Positions 9,453 to 17,395 are shown, counted from the stretch's first letter. The stretch: DNA of 64,000 bases from Arachidicoccus sp. (GCA_028283605.1 JAPWKH010000019.1:1-64000); one strand, 5' to 3'. Notes: generated by a model not told the origin, from the sequence alone. Program-made: numbers and translations.

Positions 9453-9482
9453 CAGCACGAAATGTTGTGTGCTGATTTTTTT
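9453..9482 (+). terminator. Terminator-like hairpin in the arg leader
   Basis: A 6-bp GC-rich stem (cagcac 9453-9458 / gtgctg 9469-9474), a 10-nt loop and then A followed by seven T (9476-9482). No plus-strand gene lies upstream that would need it. The loop contains the ATG of the putative leader peptide, so ribosome binding there would be expected to compete with hairpin formation. Confidence 0.4.
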
Positions 9483-9536
9483 GTTGTTAACGCTCCCCGC
9501 TCCTGCTTTCCTCAATCACGACGACCGAGACATTAA
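9462..9536 (+). CDS. Possible Arg-containing leader peptide of the arg cluster
   Basis: A 24-codon ORF (ATG 9462, TAA 9534) whose product begins MLCADFFVV and ends SRRPRH. It has four Arg codons: CGC at 9498, CGA CGA at 9519-9524 and AGA at 9528, three of them in the last five codons. Position (88 bp before the first arg gene), small size and clustered Arg codons fit a ribosome-stalling leader peptide. There is no visible Shine-Dalgarno sequence, as is normal in Bacteroidota. A chance ORF cannot be excluded without comparative data. Confidence 0.4.
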   Translation: MLCADFFVVNAPRSCFPQSRRPRH

Positions 9537-9567
9537 TCATGTTTTTATTTCGGAAAATATAAAACCC

Positions 9568-9593
9568 TACTTTATGCAAAAAGGCATGAAGTA
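9568..9593 (+). promoter_or_regulatory. Hairpin between leader ORF and first arg gene
   Basis: A 10-bp stem (tactttatgc / gcatgaagta, one G-T wobble) with a 6-nt loop, 32 bp before the GTG start at 9625. It lacks a T-run, so it is not a classical terminator. It also contains a 6-codon ORF (ATG 9574 to TAA 9592). It may be part of a switching leader structure or control translation start. Confidence 0.35.
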
Positions 9594-9624
9594 AATTATC
9601 GTCATATTATCATCAAATAATCAA

Positions 9625-10329
9625 GTGGAAAATTCAAATAATATAATTGTTCGTGTGGCAAATGAAAATGACACACATTATGCACAGCAAATCGTAGATG
9701 AAATGGCTTCGTCCGCAAAGGCGCGCGGCACAGGCATTGCAAAGCGTTCTCCCGAATATGTGGCAAATAAAATATGCGAAGGCAAAGCCGTAATTGCTGT
9801 TACAACAGATGGGGCTTGGGTTGGCTTTTGTTATATAGAAGAATGGAGCCATGGAGAATTTGTTGCCAACAGCGGATTAATTGTGTCACCCGCTTTCAGA
9901 AAAAGCGGCGTAGCCAAGCGCATCAAAGAAACGATCTTTGCATTGTCGCGCAAGAAGTATCCCGACGCAAAAATTTTCGGACTAACAACGGGATTAGCAG
10001 TAATGAAAATTAACAGCGACTTGGGTTACGAGCCGGTTACTTATAGTGAATTGACACAAGACGAAACCTTTTGGGCAGGTTGTAAAAGTTGTGTAAACTA
10101 CGATATTCTGATGAGCAAAAACCGTAAAAACTGTATGTGTACTGCAATGCTTTTCGATCCGAAAGACCATTATAAGCCTGAAGAAACGCAGGAATATTTT
10201 AAAGAAAAATCGAAGATATACGAGCGTTTGCTGCGCTTCAAACAATTATTCCTGAAAAAAGATAGCGCCGAAGCGGGCGGAGGTGATATAAAGCCGAAGC
10301 ATCATTTTTTTGAAAGGTTTCATTTTTAG
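9625..10329 (+). CDS. GNAT-family N-acylglutamate synthase (BT3761 type)
   Basis: Probable first enzyme of arginine synthesis: acylation of glutamate with acetyl- or succinyl-CoA. The 234-residue protein has the GNAT fold core GLIVSPAFRKSGVAKRI (about 84-100), where R-K-S-G-V-A matches the CoA-binding (R/Q)xxGx(G/A) loop. It belongs to the Bacteroidota acetyltransferase lineage placed first in arg clusters; the Bacteroides thetaiotaomicron member BT3761 was assigned by genetics as N-acylglutamate synthase. A four-Cys set (C153, C156, C170, C172) and a His/Phe-rich tail (KPKHHFFERFHF) are unusual for a GNAT. The start is GTG 9625; an in-frame TAA lies 33 bp upstream and there is no ATG between. 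Confidence 0.75.
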   Translation: MENSNNIIVRVANENDTHYAQQIVDEMASSAKARGTGIAKRSPEYVANKICEGKAVIAVTTDGAWVGFCYIEEWSHGEFVANSGLIVSPAFRKSGVAKRIKETIFALSRKKYPDAKIFGLTTGLAVMKINSDLGYEPVTYSELTQDETFWAGCKSCVNYDILMSKNRKNCMCTAMLFDPKDHYKPEETQEYFKEKSKIYERLLRFKQLFLKKDSAEAGGGDIKPKHHFFERFHF

Positions 10330-10360
10330 AATATAGAATTGAAAGTTGAAAATGGAGAAT

Positions 10361-10484
10361 GAGATTTCTCCTATCATCGAAATGACGGTTCAAGAGTTTT
10401 TATTTTCTAAAATCATTTTCAGTATTGAAGAAAATAAGAATGCCTACACCCGTCATTCCGAACGAGGCACGAGTGAGGAATCTC
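10361..10484. repeat. Imperfect palindromic interspersed element
   Basis: Sits in the 217-bp gap between the acylglutamate synthase and argG. The ends are imperfect inverted copies: the left begins gagatttctcc and reaches aatgacgg (10388); the right begins ccgtcattccgaacgag (10450) and ends gtgaggaatctc (10484). The 'gtcattccgaacg...gaggaatctc' core is familiar from intergenic repeats in Bacteroidota genomes (recollection, not a search). An AT-rich tract with repeated 'aatttataatt' follows to 10540. Confidence 0.6.
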
Positions 10485-10546
10485 AAGTTCAACGAAGTCA
10501 ATCTCAATTTATAATTCATAATTTTTAATTTATAATTAAATAAATC

Positions 10547-11746
10547 ATGTCAAAATCAGTTGTATTAGGCTTTAGTGGCGGATTGGATACCACGTTTTGT
10601 GTAAAATATTTAAGTGAAGACAAAGGTTACGACGTTCACAGCATCATCGTGAACACAGGCGGTTTTAATGATGAAGAGTTGAAGAAAATTGAAGAACACG
10701 CTTACAAGCTTGGCGTAAAAACACACACAACAATTAACGCGATTAAAAATTATTACGACAGAATCGTTAAGTATTTAATATTCGGAAATGTGCTGAAGAA
10801 TAATACATATCCTTTGAGCGTAAGCGCAGAACGTTTGGTGCAAGCCTTGCACATGGCTGAACACGCAAAGAATTTGAACGCCGATGCTGTTGCGCACGGA
10901 AGTACAGGTGCGGGCAATGATCAGGTGCGTTTTGATATGATTTTAAACATCATTGTTCCCGGTATTGAAATCATCACACCGATACGCGATTTGAAGCTGA
11001 GCCGCGAAGAAGAGATTGAATATTTGAAGAAGAAAGGCGTGGAGTTGAATTTTGAAAAAGCGGCTTATTCCATTAATAAAGGTTTGTGGGGTACAAGCGT
11101 CGGTGGGCGTGAAACGCTTACCAGCAAAGGTTTTCTGCCGGAAGAAGCATTTCCTACACAAGTTACAAAAACGGGAACGGAAGAAGTGAAACTTCATTTT
11201 GAAAAAGGCGAACTCACTTCCGTGAATGATAAAATATTTGAGCATCCGTCCGAAGCCATTCAGTATTTACAAAGTATTGTTGCGCCATACGGCATCGGGC
11301 GTGATATTCACGTGGGCGATACCATTATCGGCATCAAAGGCCGCGTGGGATTTGAAGCGGCTGCGCCTGTTGTAATTATCAAAGCGCATCATACTTTGGA
11401 AAAGCATGTGCTTACTAAATGGCAATTACCCACGAAAGACAATCTCGCTATTTTCTATGGCAATTATTTGCACGAAGGACAAATCCTCGACCCTGTGATG
11501 CGCGACATTGAAGCATTCTTTACAAGCTCGCAACAGCACGTAACGGGCGATGTGTTTGTGCAGTTATTCCCTTATCGTTTTCAGGTGTTGGGCATCGAAT
11601 CGAAATATGATTTGATGAGCGCGAAGTTTGGCAAATACGGCGAAATGAACAACGGCTGGACGGGCGAAGACGTGCGTGGTTTCAGCAAGATATTTGGTAA
11701 TCAAGTAGCGATTTATGAATCAGTAAAAGAAAGTGAAAAGTCTTAA
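10547..11746 (+). CDS. argG: Argininosuccinate synthase
   Basis: Joins citrulline and aspartate using ATP to give argininosuccinate. The 399-residue protein has the N-type ATP pyrophosphatase P-loop FSGGLDTT (9-16), an STGAGNDQVRFD-like substrate segment (about 118-129) that replaces the classical GKGNDQVRFE, and SVGGRETLTSKGF. It belongs to the branch of ArgG-like proteins used by Bacteroidota, which diverges from the E. coli and Bacillus types. It is the second arg gene of the cluster, separated from the first by the palindromic element. Confidence 0.92.
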   Translation: MSKSVVLGFSGGLDTTFCVKYLSEDKGYDVHSIIVNTGGFNDEELKKIEEHAYKLGVKTHTTINAIKNYYDRIVKYLIFGNVLKNNTYPLSVSAERLVQALHMAEHAKNLNADAVAHGSTGAGNDQVRFDMILNIIVPGIEIITPIRDLKLSREEEIEYLKKKGVELNFEKAAYSINKGLWGTSVGGRETLTSKGFLPEEAFPTQVTKTGTEEVKLHFEKGELTSVNDKIFEHPSEAIQYLQSIVAPYGIGRDIHVGDTIIGIKGRVGFEAAAPVVIIKAHHTLEKHVLTKWQLPTKDNLAIFYGNYLHEGQILDPVMRDIEAFFTSSQQHVTGDVFVQLFPYRFQVLGIESKYDLMSAKFGKYGEMNNGWTGEDVRGFSKIFGNQVAIYESVKESEKS

Positions 11747-11789
11747 TTATCGGGTATTTTAATAAACTGTAACGAAATAAAGAGAGACT

Positions 11790-12419
11790 ATGGAATGGCT
11801 TGATAAATGGAACGAAAGGTATAACAGCGAGGAGTTTGCCTACGGTAAAGAACCGAATCTATTTTTAAAAGAACAATTGGAAAAGCTAAATGCGGGAACA
11901 ATACTTTTTCCTGCGGAAGGCGAAGGGCGTAATGCAGTTTTTGCAGCCAAGCTTGGTTGGAAAGTTTCGGCTTTTGATATCAGCATCGAAGGGCAAAAGA
12001 AAGCTTTGCAACTTGCAGAAACGAATAATGTAAACATAGATTACCAAGTTGGCGAATTGCAAGCATTGGATTATGGTGTTAATCAGTTTGATGTAATTGC
12101 ACTTATCTACGCTCATTTTCCCGCAAACATAAAATCTTTATACCACAGAATATTGAACACATATATTGCGAAGAACGGATTGATTATTTTAGAGGCTTTT
12201 AGCAAAAAACATATTGATTATGTTTCTAAAAATCCTAAAGTAGGCGGACCTAAAGATATTGCTTCTTTATTCTCGATTGATGAAATAAAAAACGATTTCC
12301 CTAATTATGAAATTGTAGAATTAGAAGAAAAGGAAATAAATCTGAATGAAGGATATACGCACAATGGAACAGGTTCAGTCATAAGATTTGTCGGAAGAAA
12401 AAAGGAAAAGAATTTATAA
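11790..12419 (+). CDS. Class I SAM-dependent methyltransferase (TehB/TPMT-like)
   Basis: A 209-residue small-molecule methyltransferase. The opening [26 protein letters not shown] is typical of TehB/thiopurine-methyltransferase-like proteins. SAM motif I is [19 protein letters not shown] (about 38-56), followed by the acidic strand-2 end VSAFDIS (about 59-65) and the motif IV region [11 protein letters not shown]. The substrate is unknown. It lies within the arg cluster, 43 bp after argG, with no evident pathway connection. Confidence 0.75.
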   Translation: MEWLDKWNERYNSEEFAYGKEPNLFLKEQLEKLNAGTILFPAEGEGRNAVFAAKLGWKVSAFDISIEGQKKALQLAETNNVNIDYQVGELQALDYGVNQFDVIALIYAHFPANIKSLYHRILNTYIAKNGLIILEAFSKKHIDYVSKNPKVGGPKDIASLFSIDEIKNDFPNYEIVELEEKEINLNEGYTHNGTGSVIRFVGRKKEKNL

Positions 12420-12420
12420 T

Positions 12421-12497
12421 TTTCACACAAAGGCACAACGATATAAGCAAAGCATACAACGTTGTTTCTTTTGTAAGCTTTGTTTCGTTGTGTGAAA
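12421..12497. repeat. Nested inverted repeat upstream of argC
   Basis: Outer arms tttcacacaa (12421-12430) and ttgtgtgaaa (12488-12497) are perfect complements. Inside are caaagc (12448-12453) / gctttg (12477-12482) and the self-complementary caacgttg (about 12457-12464). The element fills the gap between the methyltransferase stop and the argC start and would fold in the polycistronic mRNA. No T-run follows. Confidence 0.55.
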
Positions 12498-12506
12498 TAT
12501 TTAGTT

Positions 12507-13500
12507 ATGATAAAAGTCGGAATCATAGGCGGAGCAGGATATACAGGCGGCGAGTTGGTAAGATTATTAATCAATCATCCGCAGGCGGAAATTGTTTTTG
12601 TAAACAGCAACAGCAATGCAGGCAATCTTATTTCTTCTGTTCATCAGGATTTGATTGGCGAAACGGATTTGAAATTTTCAGGCGAATTGAGCGATAATAT
12701 TGACGTGCTTTTTTTGTGTCTGGGACACGGCGATTCAAAGAAATTTTTATCGGAAAATACAATCCCTTCCAACATAAAAATTATTGATTTAGCGAATGAC
12801 TTTCGTTTGGCAAAAGATGCGCAGTTCGGGGAAAGAAATTTTATTTACGGATTGCCGGAAATCAATAAAACTGAAATTCAATCTGCGCAAAGCATAGCAA
12901 ATCCCGGCTGTTTCGCCACTTCCATTCAGTTGGGTTTGTTGCCTTTGGCGAAAGAAAATTTACTTGAACGAAATTTATACAACAGGCATTACAGGTTCAA
13001 CAGGCGCAGGACAAAAGCTCGCAGCAACTTCGCATTTCAGTTGGCGCGCCAATAATATTCAGGCGTACAAAACCTTGACACATCAGCATCTCGGCGAGAT
13101 ACAGCAATCATTGCATCAGTTGCAAAACAGTTTTCCGTTAGCGGAAGAAACCAGTGAAGCATTGAACTTTGTTCCCTGGCGTGGTGATTTTACGCGCGGC
13201 ATTTTTATCAGTTCAACCATCAGTTGTAAACTATCTTTGAACGATTTGAATGATTTGTACAAAGATTTTTATAAAGACGCTGCATTCACATTTGTAAGCG
13301 ATGAACCAATTTTTTTAAAGCAGGTTGTGAACACGAATAAAGCCGTTATTTATTTAGAAAAAATCGGAACGAAACTGGTTGTTCATTCCGCATTGGACAA
13401 TCTGCTGAAAGGCGCATCAGGACAGGCTTTGCAGAATATGAATTTAATGTTCGGGCTCAATGAAACGGAAGGATTGAGGTTGAAAGCAACAGGCTTTTAG
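12507..13500 (+). pseudogene. argC: N-acyl-gamma-glutamyl-phosphate reductase, broken by a +1 frameshift
   Basis: Reduces acylglutamyl phosphate to the semialdehyde with NADPH. The first frame (ATG 12507, MIKVGIIGGAGYTGGELVRLL) carries the Rossmann GGAGYTGG (8-15) and the catalytic-Cys motif ANPGCFATS (C135), then runs into unrelated residues and stops at 13055. The family sequence resumes in the +1 frame at 12964 (NEIYTTGITGSTGAGQKL) and continues to 13500 with the C-terminal domain (THQHLGEI, PWRGDFTRGIF, GASGQALQNMN). Dropping one T of the TT at 12964-12965 joins them as ENLLNEIYTTG, about 330 residues. If the indel is real, the gene is inactive. Upstream frame extends to a TTG at 12480, but MIKVGIIGG is the canonical start. 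Confidence 0.85.
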
Positions 13501-13545
13501 ATTGTGTTTCATATCTTAATTTAATGAACTTGAAAGATACATTGT

Positions 13546-14019
13546 ATGAAAATATTATTTCTTGTATTAAGTATTACATTTTTTTCTGCAAATACATATT
13601 CGCAGGATAACACTGATACTACAGCTTTAAAGGCATCACTTGCAAACGCGACTGCCGCAATTAGAAGTGCTTTTGAAAAAGGCGATGCAGCTTTAGTTGC
13701 ACAATTACATAGTCCGAATGTTATTAAATATTTTGGCGGCAATAATGTGATAGTAGGTAGAGATGCTGTAGAAAAAGGTGCGAGAGAGTGGTTTCAAAAT
13801 TCAAAAGTGGCATTTATCGAAAACACTATTGAGAATACTGAATTTGTTGGGAACATTGCAATACAGACTTCTATTTTCGGAATTAAAACAACTCCAAAAA
13901 ATGGAGGAGCATCTTCCATAAACAGAGGTCGTTCCATGGTAATTTATATTCAAGACAAAAATAGCCCGACAGGTTGGTTAACATTGCGCGAGTTTGTCCA
14001 AGAAGCGCCGACCAAATAA
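13546..14019 (+). CDS. Exported NTF2-like (DUF4440/SnoaL-type) protein
   Basis: A 157-residue protein with a Sec signal peptide (residues 1-20, ending TYSQ). The mature part is a single NTF2-like cone: an N-terminal helix (ATAAIRSAFEKGDAALVAQLHSPNVIKYF), then VIVGRDAVEKGAREWF and paired beta strands ending GWLTLREFVQEAP. Such proteins act as small ligand-binding or isomerase-like domains; the ligand is unknown. It separates argC and argD on the same strand and has no arginine-related function that I can support. Confidence 0.7.
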   Translation: MKILFLVLSITFFSANTYSQDNTDTTALKASLANATAAIRSAFEKGDAALVAQLHSPNVIKYFGGNNVIVGRDAVEKGAREWFQNSKVAFIENTIENTEFVGNIAIQTSIFGIKTTPKNGGASSINRGRSMVIYIQDKNSPTGWLTLREFVQEAPTK

Positions 14020-14067
14020 ATTTAATAATAAAAATATACTGAAGTAAAATTTTAAACTAATTATAAA

Positions 14068-15235
14068 ATGAATCATTTATTCAACGTTTATCCGCTCAAC
14101 GATATTACTATCACAAAGGCTCAAGGCGCTTATGTTTGGGACGATAACGGTATTCAATATCTGGATATGTACGGCGGACATGCCGTGATTTCTATCGGTC
14201 ACACGCATCCCCATTGGGTAAAGCGGATTGAGGAGCAATTGGAACAGATTGCATTTTATTCCAACTCAGTAAAGATTCCCATTCAGGCTGAATTAGCGGA
14301 GAAATTAATCAAAGTAAGCGGCAAAGAAAATTATCAGTTATTCCTTTGCAACAGCGGCGCGGAAGCAAATGAAAATGCGTTGAAAGCTCGCATCGTTTCA
14401 CACAGGAAGAAAGAAAGTGATTGCATTTAACAAAGCGTTTCACGGACGAACTTCTTTAGCTGTTGCAGCAACAGATAATAAAAATATTGTTGCACCTGTG
14501 AATGAAACGGACAACATTATTTTTCTTCCGTTCAATGATGAAGCGGCATTGGAAAAATACTTTCATGAAAATGGGAAAGAAGTTGCAGCCGTAATTATTG
14601 AAGCGATTCAAGGTGTAGGCGGGATAAGGATTGCAGACGACTCTTTCCTGCAAAAAATCCGTTCGTTGTGCGATGAATACGGCGCGGTTTACATTGCCGA
14701 TGAAGTGCAATGCGGTTACGGAAGAAGCGGTAAATTTTTCGCTGCGGATTATGCCAATGTTGATGCGGATATTTACACAATGGCGAAAGGAATGGGCAAC
14801 GGGTTTCCTATCGGCGGCATTTTGATTGCGCCAAAATTTGAAGCGAAATACGGAATGTTGGGAACGACTTTTGGTGGTAATCATTTGGCTTGCGCGGCGG
14901 CGTTGGCTGTGCTGGAAGTAATTGAACAGGAAAATTTGATTGAGCAATCCAAGCAACGCGGCACATATTTGTTGAACAGATTAAAAAGCATTGACGGCAT
15001 TGAAAACGTGCGCGGACGCGGCTTAATGATTGGCTTTGATGTGCCTGACGCGATTAAAGATTTGCGCAAAAATTTATTGTTCAATCACTATGTGTTTACA
15101 GGCGAAGCCAAACCGAATGTGATTCGTTTGTTGCCGTCTTTGGCGATTACCAAAAAACAAGTGGATGAATTTTTGGATTTGCTGAAAGAAGAAGTGGAAA
15201 GTTTGAGTGCGAAAGAAAATATTGTAATAAATTAA
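14068..15235 (+). pseudogene. argD: N-acylornithine aminotransferase, broken by a +1 frameshift
   Basis: A class-III PLP aminotransferase converting acylglutamate semialdehyde to acylornithine. The first frame (14068-14430) has the N-terminal region and CNSGAEANENALK (about 94-106), then diverges. The second frame holds RKKVIAFNKAFHGRTSLA, the PLP-binding DEVQCGYGRSG and the Schiff-base lysine in TMAKGMGNGFPIGG, ending at 15235. Removing one A of AAA 14383-14385 gives ...NALKLASFHTGRKKVIAFNKAFHGR, the expected family sequence, and about 388 residues. All catalytic features are otherwise intact, so this is either a very recent mutation or an indel in the assembly. Confidence 0.88.
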
Positions 15236-15237
15236 AA

Positions 15238-15687
15238 ATGAAGAACCTCGTTTTTATATTATTAATGCTCCCTTTGTTTAGTTTCAGTCAAACTACACAG
15301 ACAAATTATAAACACGATAGCATTTATAATTTTTTGTTTAACAAAGATTCTATCGTTATAAAAGTTACAGATAAAGACAGCAATGTTTATTCAAAATCTG
15401 ATTTGCTTTATATAGAAAAAAATTATCCTGAATTATTAGACAATAAATATACATTGTCACCAGAAGAAGTTTATAATCAGAATAATTGTGCGGAAAATGA
15501 TTCTGTTTTTCATCACTTTGCAAGTGAAGTAGGACAGGATGAGTTTTATGTTCTATACGGTTATTTTTTAAGCATAAGAAACGGAGCAAATAAATATAAA
15601 ATAGAGAGAAAATTGTTTACAATATATGAAACAATAAATTCTATCAATACAAAACTGGAAACGCGGATCAGGAATTTGGACATATGA
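15238..15687 (+). CDS. Exported hypothetical protein
   Basis: A 149-residue protein starting 2 bp after the argD stop. It has a clear signal peptide (MKNLVFILLMLPLFSFSQ, residues 1-18). The rest is polar, rich in Asn/Tyr/Lys, with two Cys-poor alpha/beta segments and one Cys (NNCAEN, about 80); no domain is recognised. Its stop overlaps the start of the next small ORF by 4 bp (ATGA), so the two are translationally coupled. It is more AT-rich than the arg genes on either side, suggesting later insertion into the cluster. Confidence 0.55.
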   Translation: MKNLVFILLMLPLFSFSQTTQTNYKHDSIYNFLFNKDSIVIKVTDKDSNVYSKSDLLYIEKNYPELLDNKYTLSPEEVYNQNNCAENDSVFHHFASEVGQDEFYVLYGYFLSIRNGANKYKIERKLFTIYETINSINTKLETRIRNLDI

Positions 15688-15947
15688 GTTGGAGAATTTA
15701 TGGTTATGCAGAATATGGAATTTATTTGTTATCAAAATTTCAAGATGTTCAGTTCGATTATTCTAAACAAAAAGAACTCTTCATTCAATCTTTGAAACAA
15801 TACATTACAGATAAAGTTAGTGTTGATTTTGATATTGATGATAAAGTAAAGTTTAAGAACAAATTATTTGAATTGGTAAATAAATTAGATAAAGGAATTG
15901 ATAATTATTCCTTATCATGTCTAAATTTTGAGACCACTTATTATTAA
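15684..15947 (+). CDS. Small hypothetical protein
   Basis: An 87-residue protein overlapping the previous gene's stop by 4 bp (ATGA). It is hydrophilic with no signal peptide or membrane segment; the sequence MSWRIYGYAEYGIYLLSKF is followed by a Lys/Asp-rich helical part (DKVKFKNKLFELVNKLDKG). I do not recognise the family. The tight coupling suggests it works with the exported hypothetical protein before it. Confidence 0.45.
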   Translation: MSWRIYGYAEYGIYLLSKFQDVQFDYSKQKELFIQSLKQYITDKVSVDFDIDDKVKFKNKLFELVNKLDKGIDNYSLSCLNFETTYY

Positions 15948-15953
15948 AATTAG

Positions 15954-16395
15954 GTGATTTTTCAAAGCGACTTTAAACGAATTAGATGAACTAAGCATTT
16001 TGTTTGATGAGTATCGTCAATTTTATAGAAAAGAATCTGATGTTGATGCAGCAAGAAATTTTCTGAAAGAAAGAATTGAACGTAACGAATCTGAAATCTT
16101 TTATACAAAAAATGATGATGGGTCAATGACTGGCTTTGTGCAACTCTATCCTATTTTTTCTTCAGCAAGAATGAAAAGAAAATGGTTGCTGAACGATTTA
16201 TATGTTCGCAAACCCTTTCGTGGTAAAGGTTTCGGCGTTGCGTTAATTGAAAGAGCAAAACAATTAGGCAGAGAAACAGGCGCTCATTCATTAGCTTTAG
16301 AAACGGAGAAAACAAATACAATCGGAAATAGTTTGTATGTAAAAACAGGATTTGAGCAAAGCTCTGATTGGAATTTTTATGATTATACACTTTAA
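15954..16395 (+). CDS. GNAT-family N-acetyltransferase, N-terminus probably disrupted
   Basis: The C-terminal acetyl-CoA fold is complete: LNDLYVRKPFRGKGFGVALIERAKQLGRETGAHSLALETEKTN contains the R-G-K-G-F-G pyrophosphate loop. The continuous frame opens only at 15958, after an in-frame TGA at 15955-15957. It reads FFKATLNELDELSILFDEYRQFY, the usual start of this family but without its initiator Met-Ile. Removing one T from T5 at 15958-15962 would give a GTG start at 15954 (MIFKATLNEL). Alternatively translation begins at TTG 16000, losing the first helix. The substrate is unknown. It lies 13 bp before the carbamoyltransferase gene. Confidence 0.6.
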
Positions 16396-16408
16396 TAATT
16401 GATAAAAA

Positions 16409-17377
16409 ATGTCTTTACTAAAAAATAATAAATTCACTTCCGTAGAAGACGTTACAGATATAAACGGCTTGGTAGCAAAAGCATTGGCATACAAAGCAAA
16501 TCCCTTTGCTGATGCGGCTTTGGGCGTAAATAAAAGAATCGGTTTATTGTTTTTAAATCCAAGTTTGCGCACACGGTTAAGCACGCAGATTGCAGCGAAA
16601 AATCTCGGAATGGAAGCCATTGTTTTCAATGTGGACAAGGAAGGCTGGAAATTAGAGTTTGAAGAAGGCGCGATTATGAGCGGCAATACTTCGGAACATG
16701 TGAAAGATGCAGCGCCTATTCTCGGAAGTTATTTTGATATTCTCTGCATTCGTACTTTTCCTTCACTTGTCAATCGCGAAGATGATTACAGCGAATTGTA
16801 CATTAGCGAGTTCATCAAATATTGTGGCCGTCCAGTAATCAGTTTGGAAAGCGCAACGTTGCATCCATTACAATCTTTAACTGATGTGATTACGATTACA
16901 GAACAAATTCAATCTTCAAAAATCGTAAAACCAAAAATCGTTCTCACTTGGGCACCGCACGTGAAAGCATTGCCACAGTGCGTTTCCAACAGTTTTTCGC
17001 AATGGATAAATGCGTGGGACGGCAAAGGCGAATTTGTCATCGCGCATCCGGAACATTATGAATTGGCGGAAAAATTTACCAAAGGAGCAACCATCACACA
17101 CAATCAGGATGAAGCGTTGAAAGACGCCGATTTCGTCTATGTAAAAAATTGGAGCACATATAACGATTACGGAAAAATTTATGAAAACGACCCATCTTGG
17201 ATGTTGTCATTAGAAAAATTAAAACAAACCAACAACGCCAAAGTGATGCACTGTTTGCCTGTTCGCCGCAATGTAGAATTGAGTGATGAAGTGTTGGACA
17301 GTACACACAGTATTGTAACACAAGAAGCGGGAAATCGCGTGTGGGCAGCGCAAGCCGTTATATCAGAATTGTTGTAG
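16409..17377 (+). CDS. N-acylornithine carbamoyltransferase (AOTCase/SOTCase type)
   Basis: Carbamoylates N-acetyl- or N-succinyl-ornithine instead of free ornithine. The 322-residue protein has the carbamoyl-phosphate loop NPSLRTRLS (50-58, the variant of STRTR), HPLQSLTD (about 152-159, equivalent of HPxQ) and MHCLPVRRNVEL near the C-terminus. Family knowledge: Xanthomonas AOTCase and Bacteroides fragilis SOTCase differ by a key Glu/Pro in the 80s loop, here near EGAIMSGNTSEH (87-98); I cannot align it safely by eye, so acetyl versus succinyl specificity is open. The acyl route requires later deacylation, consistent with the deacylase gene downstream. Confidence 0.88.
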   Translation: MSLLKNNKFTSVEDVTDINGLVAKALAYKANPFADAALGVNKRIGLLFLNPSLRTRLSTQIAAKNLGMEAIVFNVDKEGWKLEFEEGAIMSGNTSEHVKDAAPILGSYFDILCIRTFPSLVNREDDYSELYISEFIKYCGRPVISLESATLHPLQSLTDVITITEQIQSSKIVKPKIVLTWAPHVKALPQCVSNSFSQWINAWDGKGEFVIAHPEHYELAEKFTKGATITHNQDEALKDADFVYVKNWSTYNDYGKIYENDPSWMLSLEKLKQTNNAKVMHCLPVRRNVELSDEVLDSTHSIVTQEAGNRVWAAQAVISELL

Positions 17378-17395
17378 AAGTAATAAGTTGTAAGA

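Larger units (their letters stand above)
9182..9624 (+). promoter_or_regulatory. 443-bp 5' region of the arginine cluster
   Basis: Separates the leftward glycosyltransferase from the rightward arg cluster. The first 270 bp are AT-rich and I see no gene or clear TAnnTTTG promoter in them. The last 170 bp hold a small ORF with four Arg codons (9462-9536), a hairpin followed by seven T around its start codon (9453-9482), and a second hairpin (9568-9593) just before the first structural gene. Such a long structured leader before an amino-acid operon suggests attenuation; this is inference. Confidence 0.5.

Noticed and set aside
14456-14956. 166-codon minus-strand ORF within argD
   Set aside because: Lies entirely opposite the conserved PLP domain of argD and has no recognisable family.
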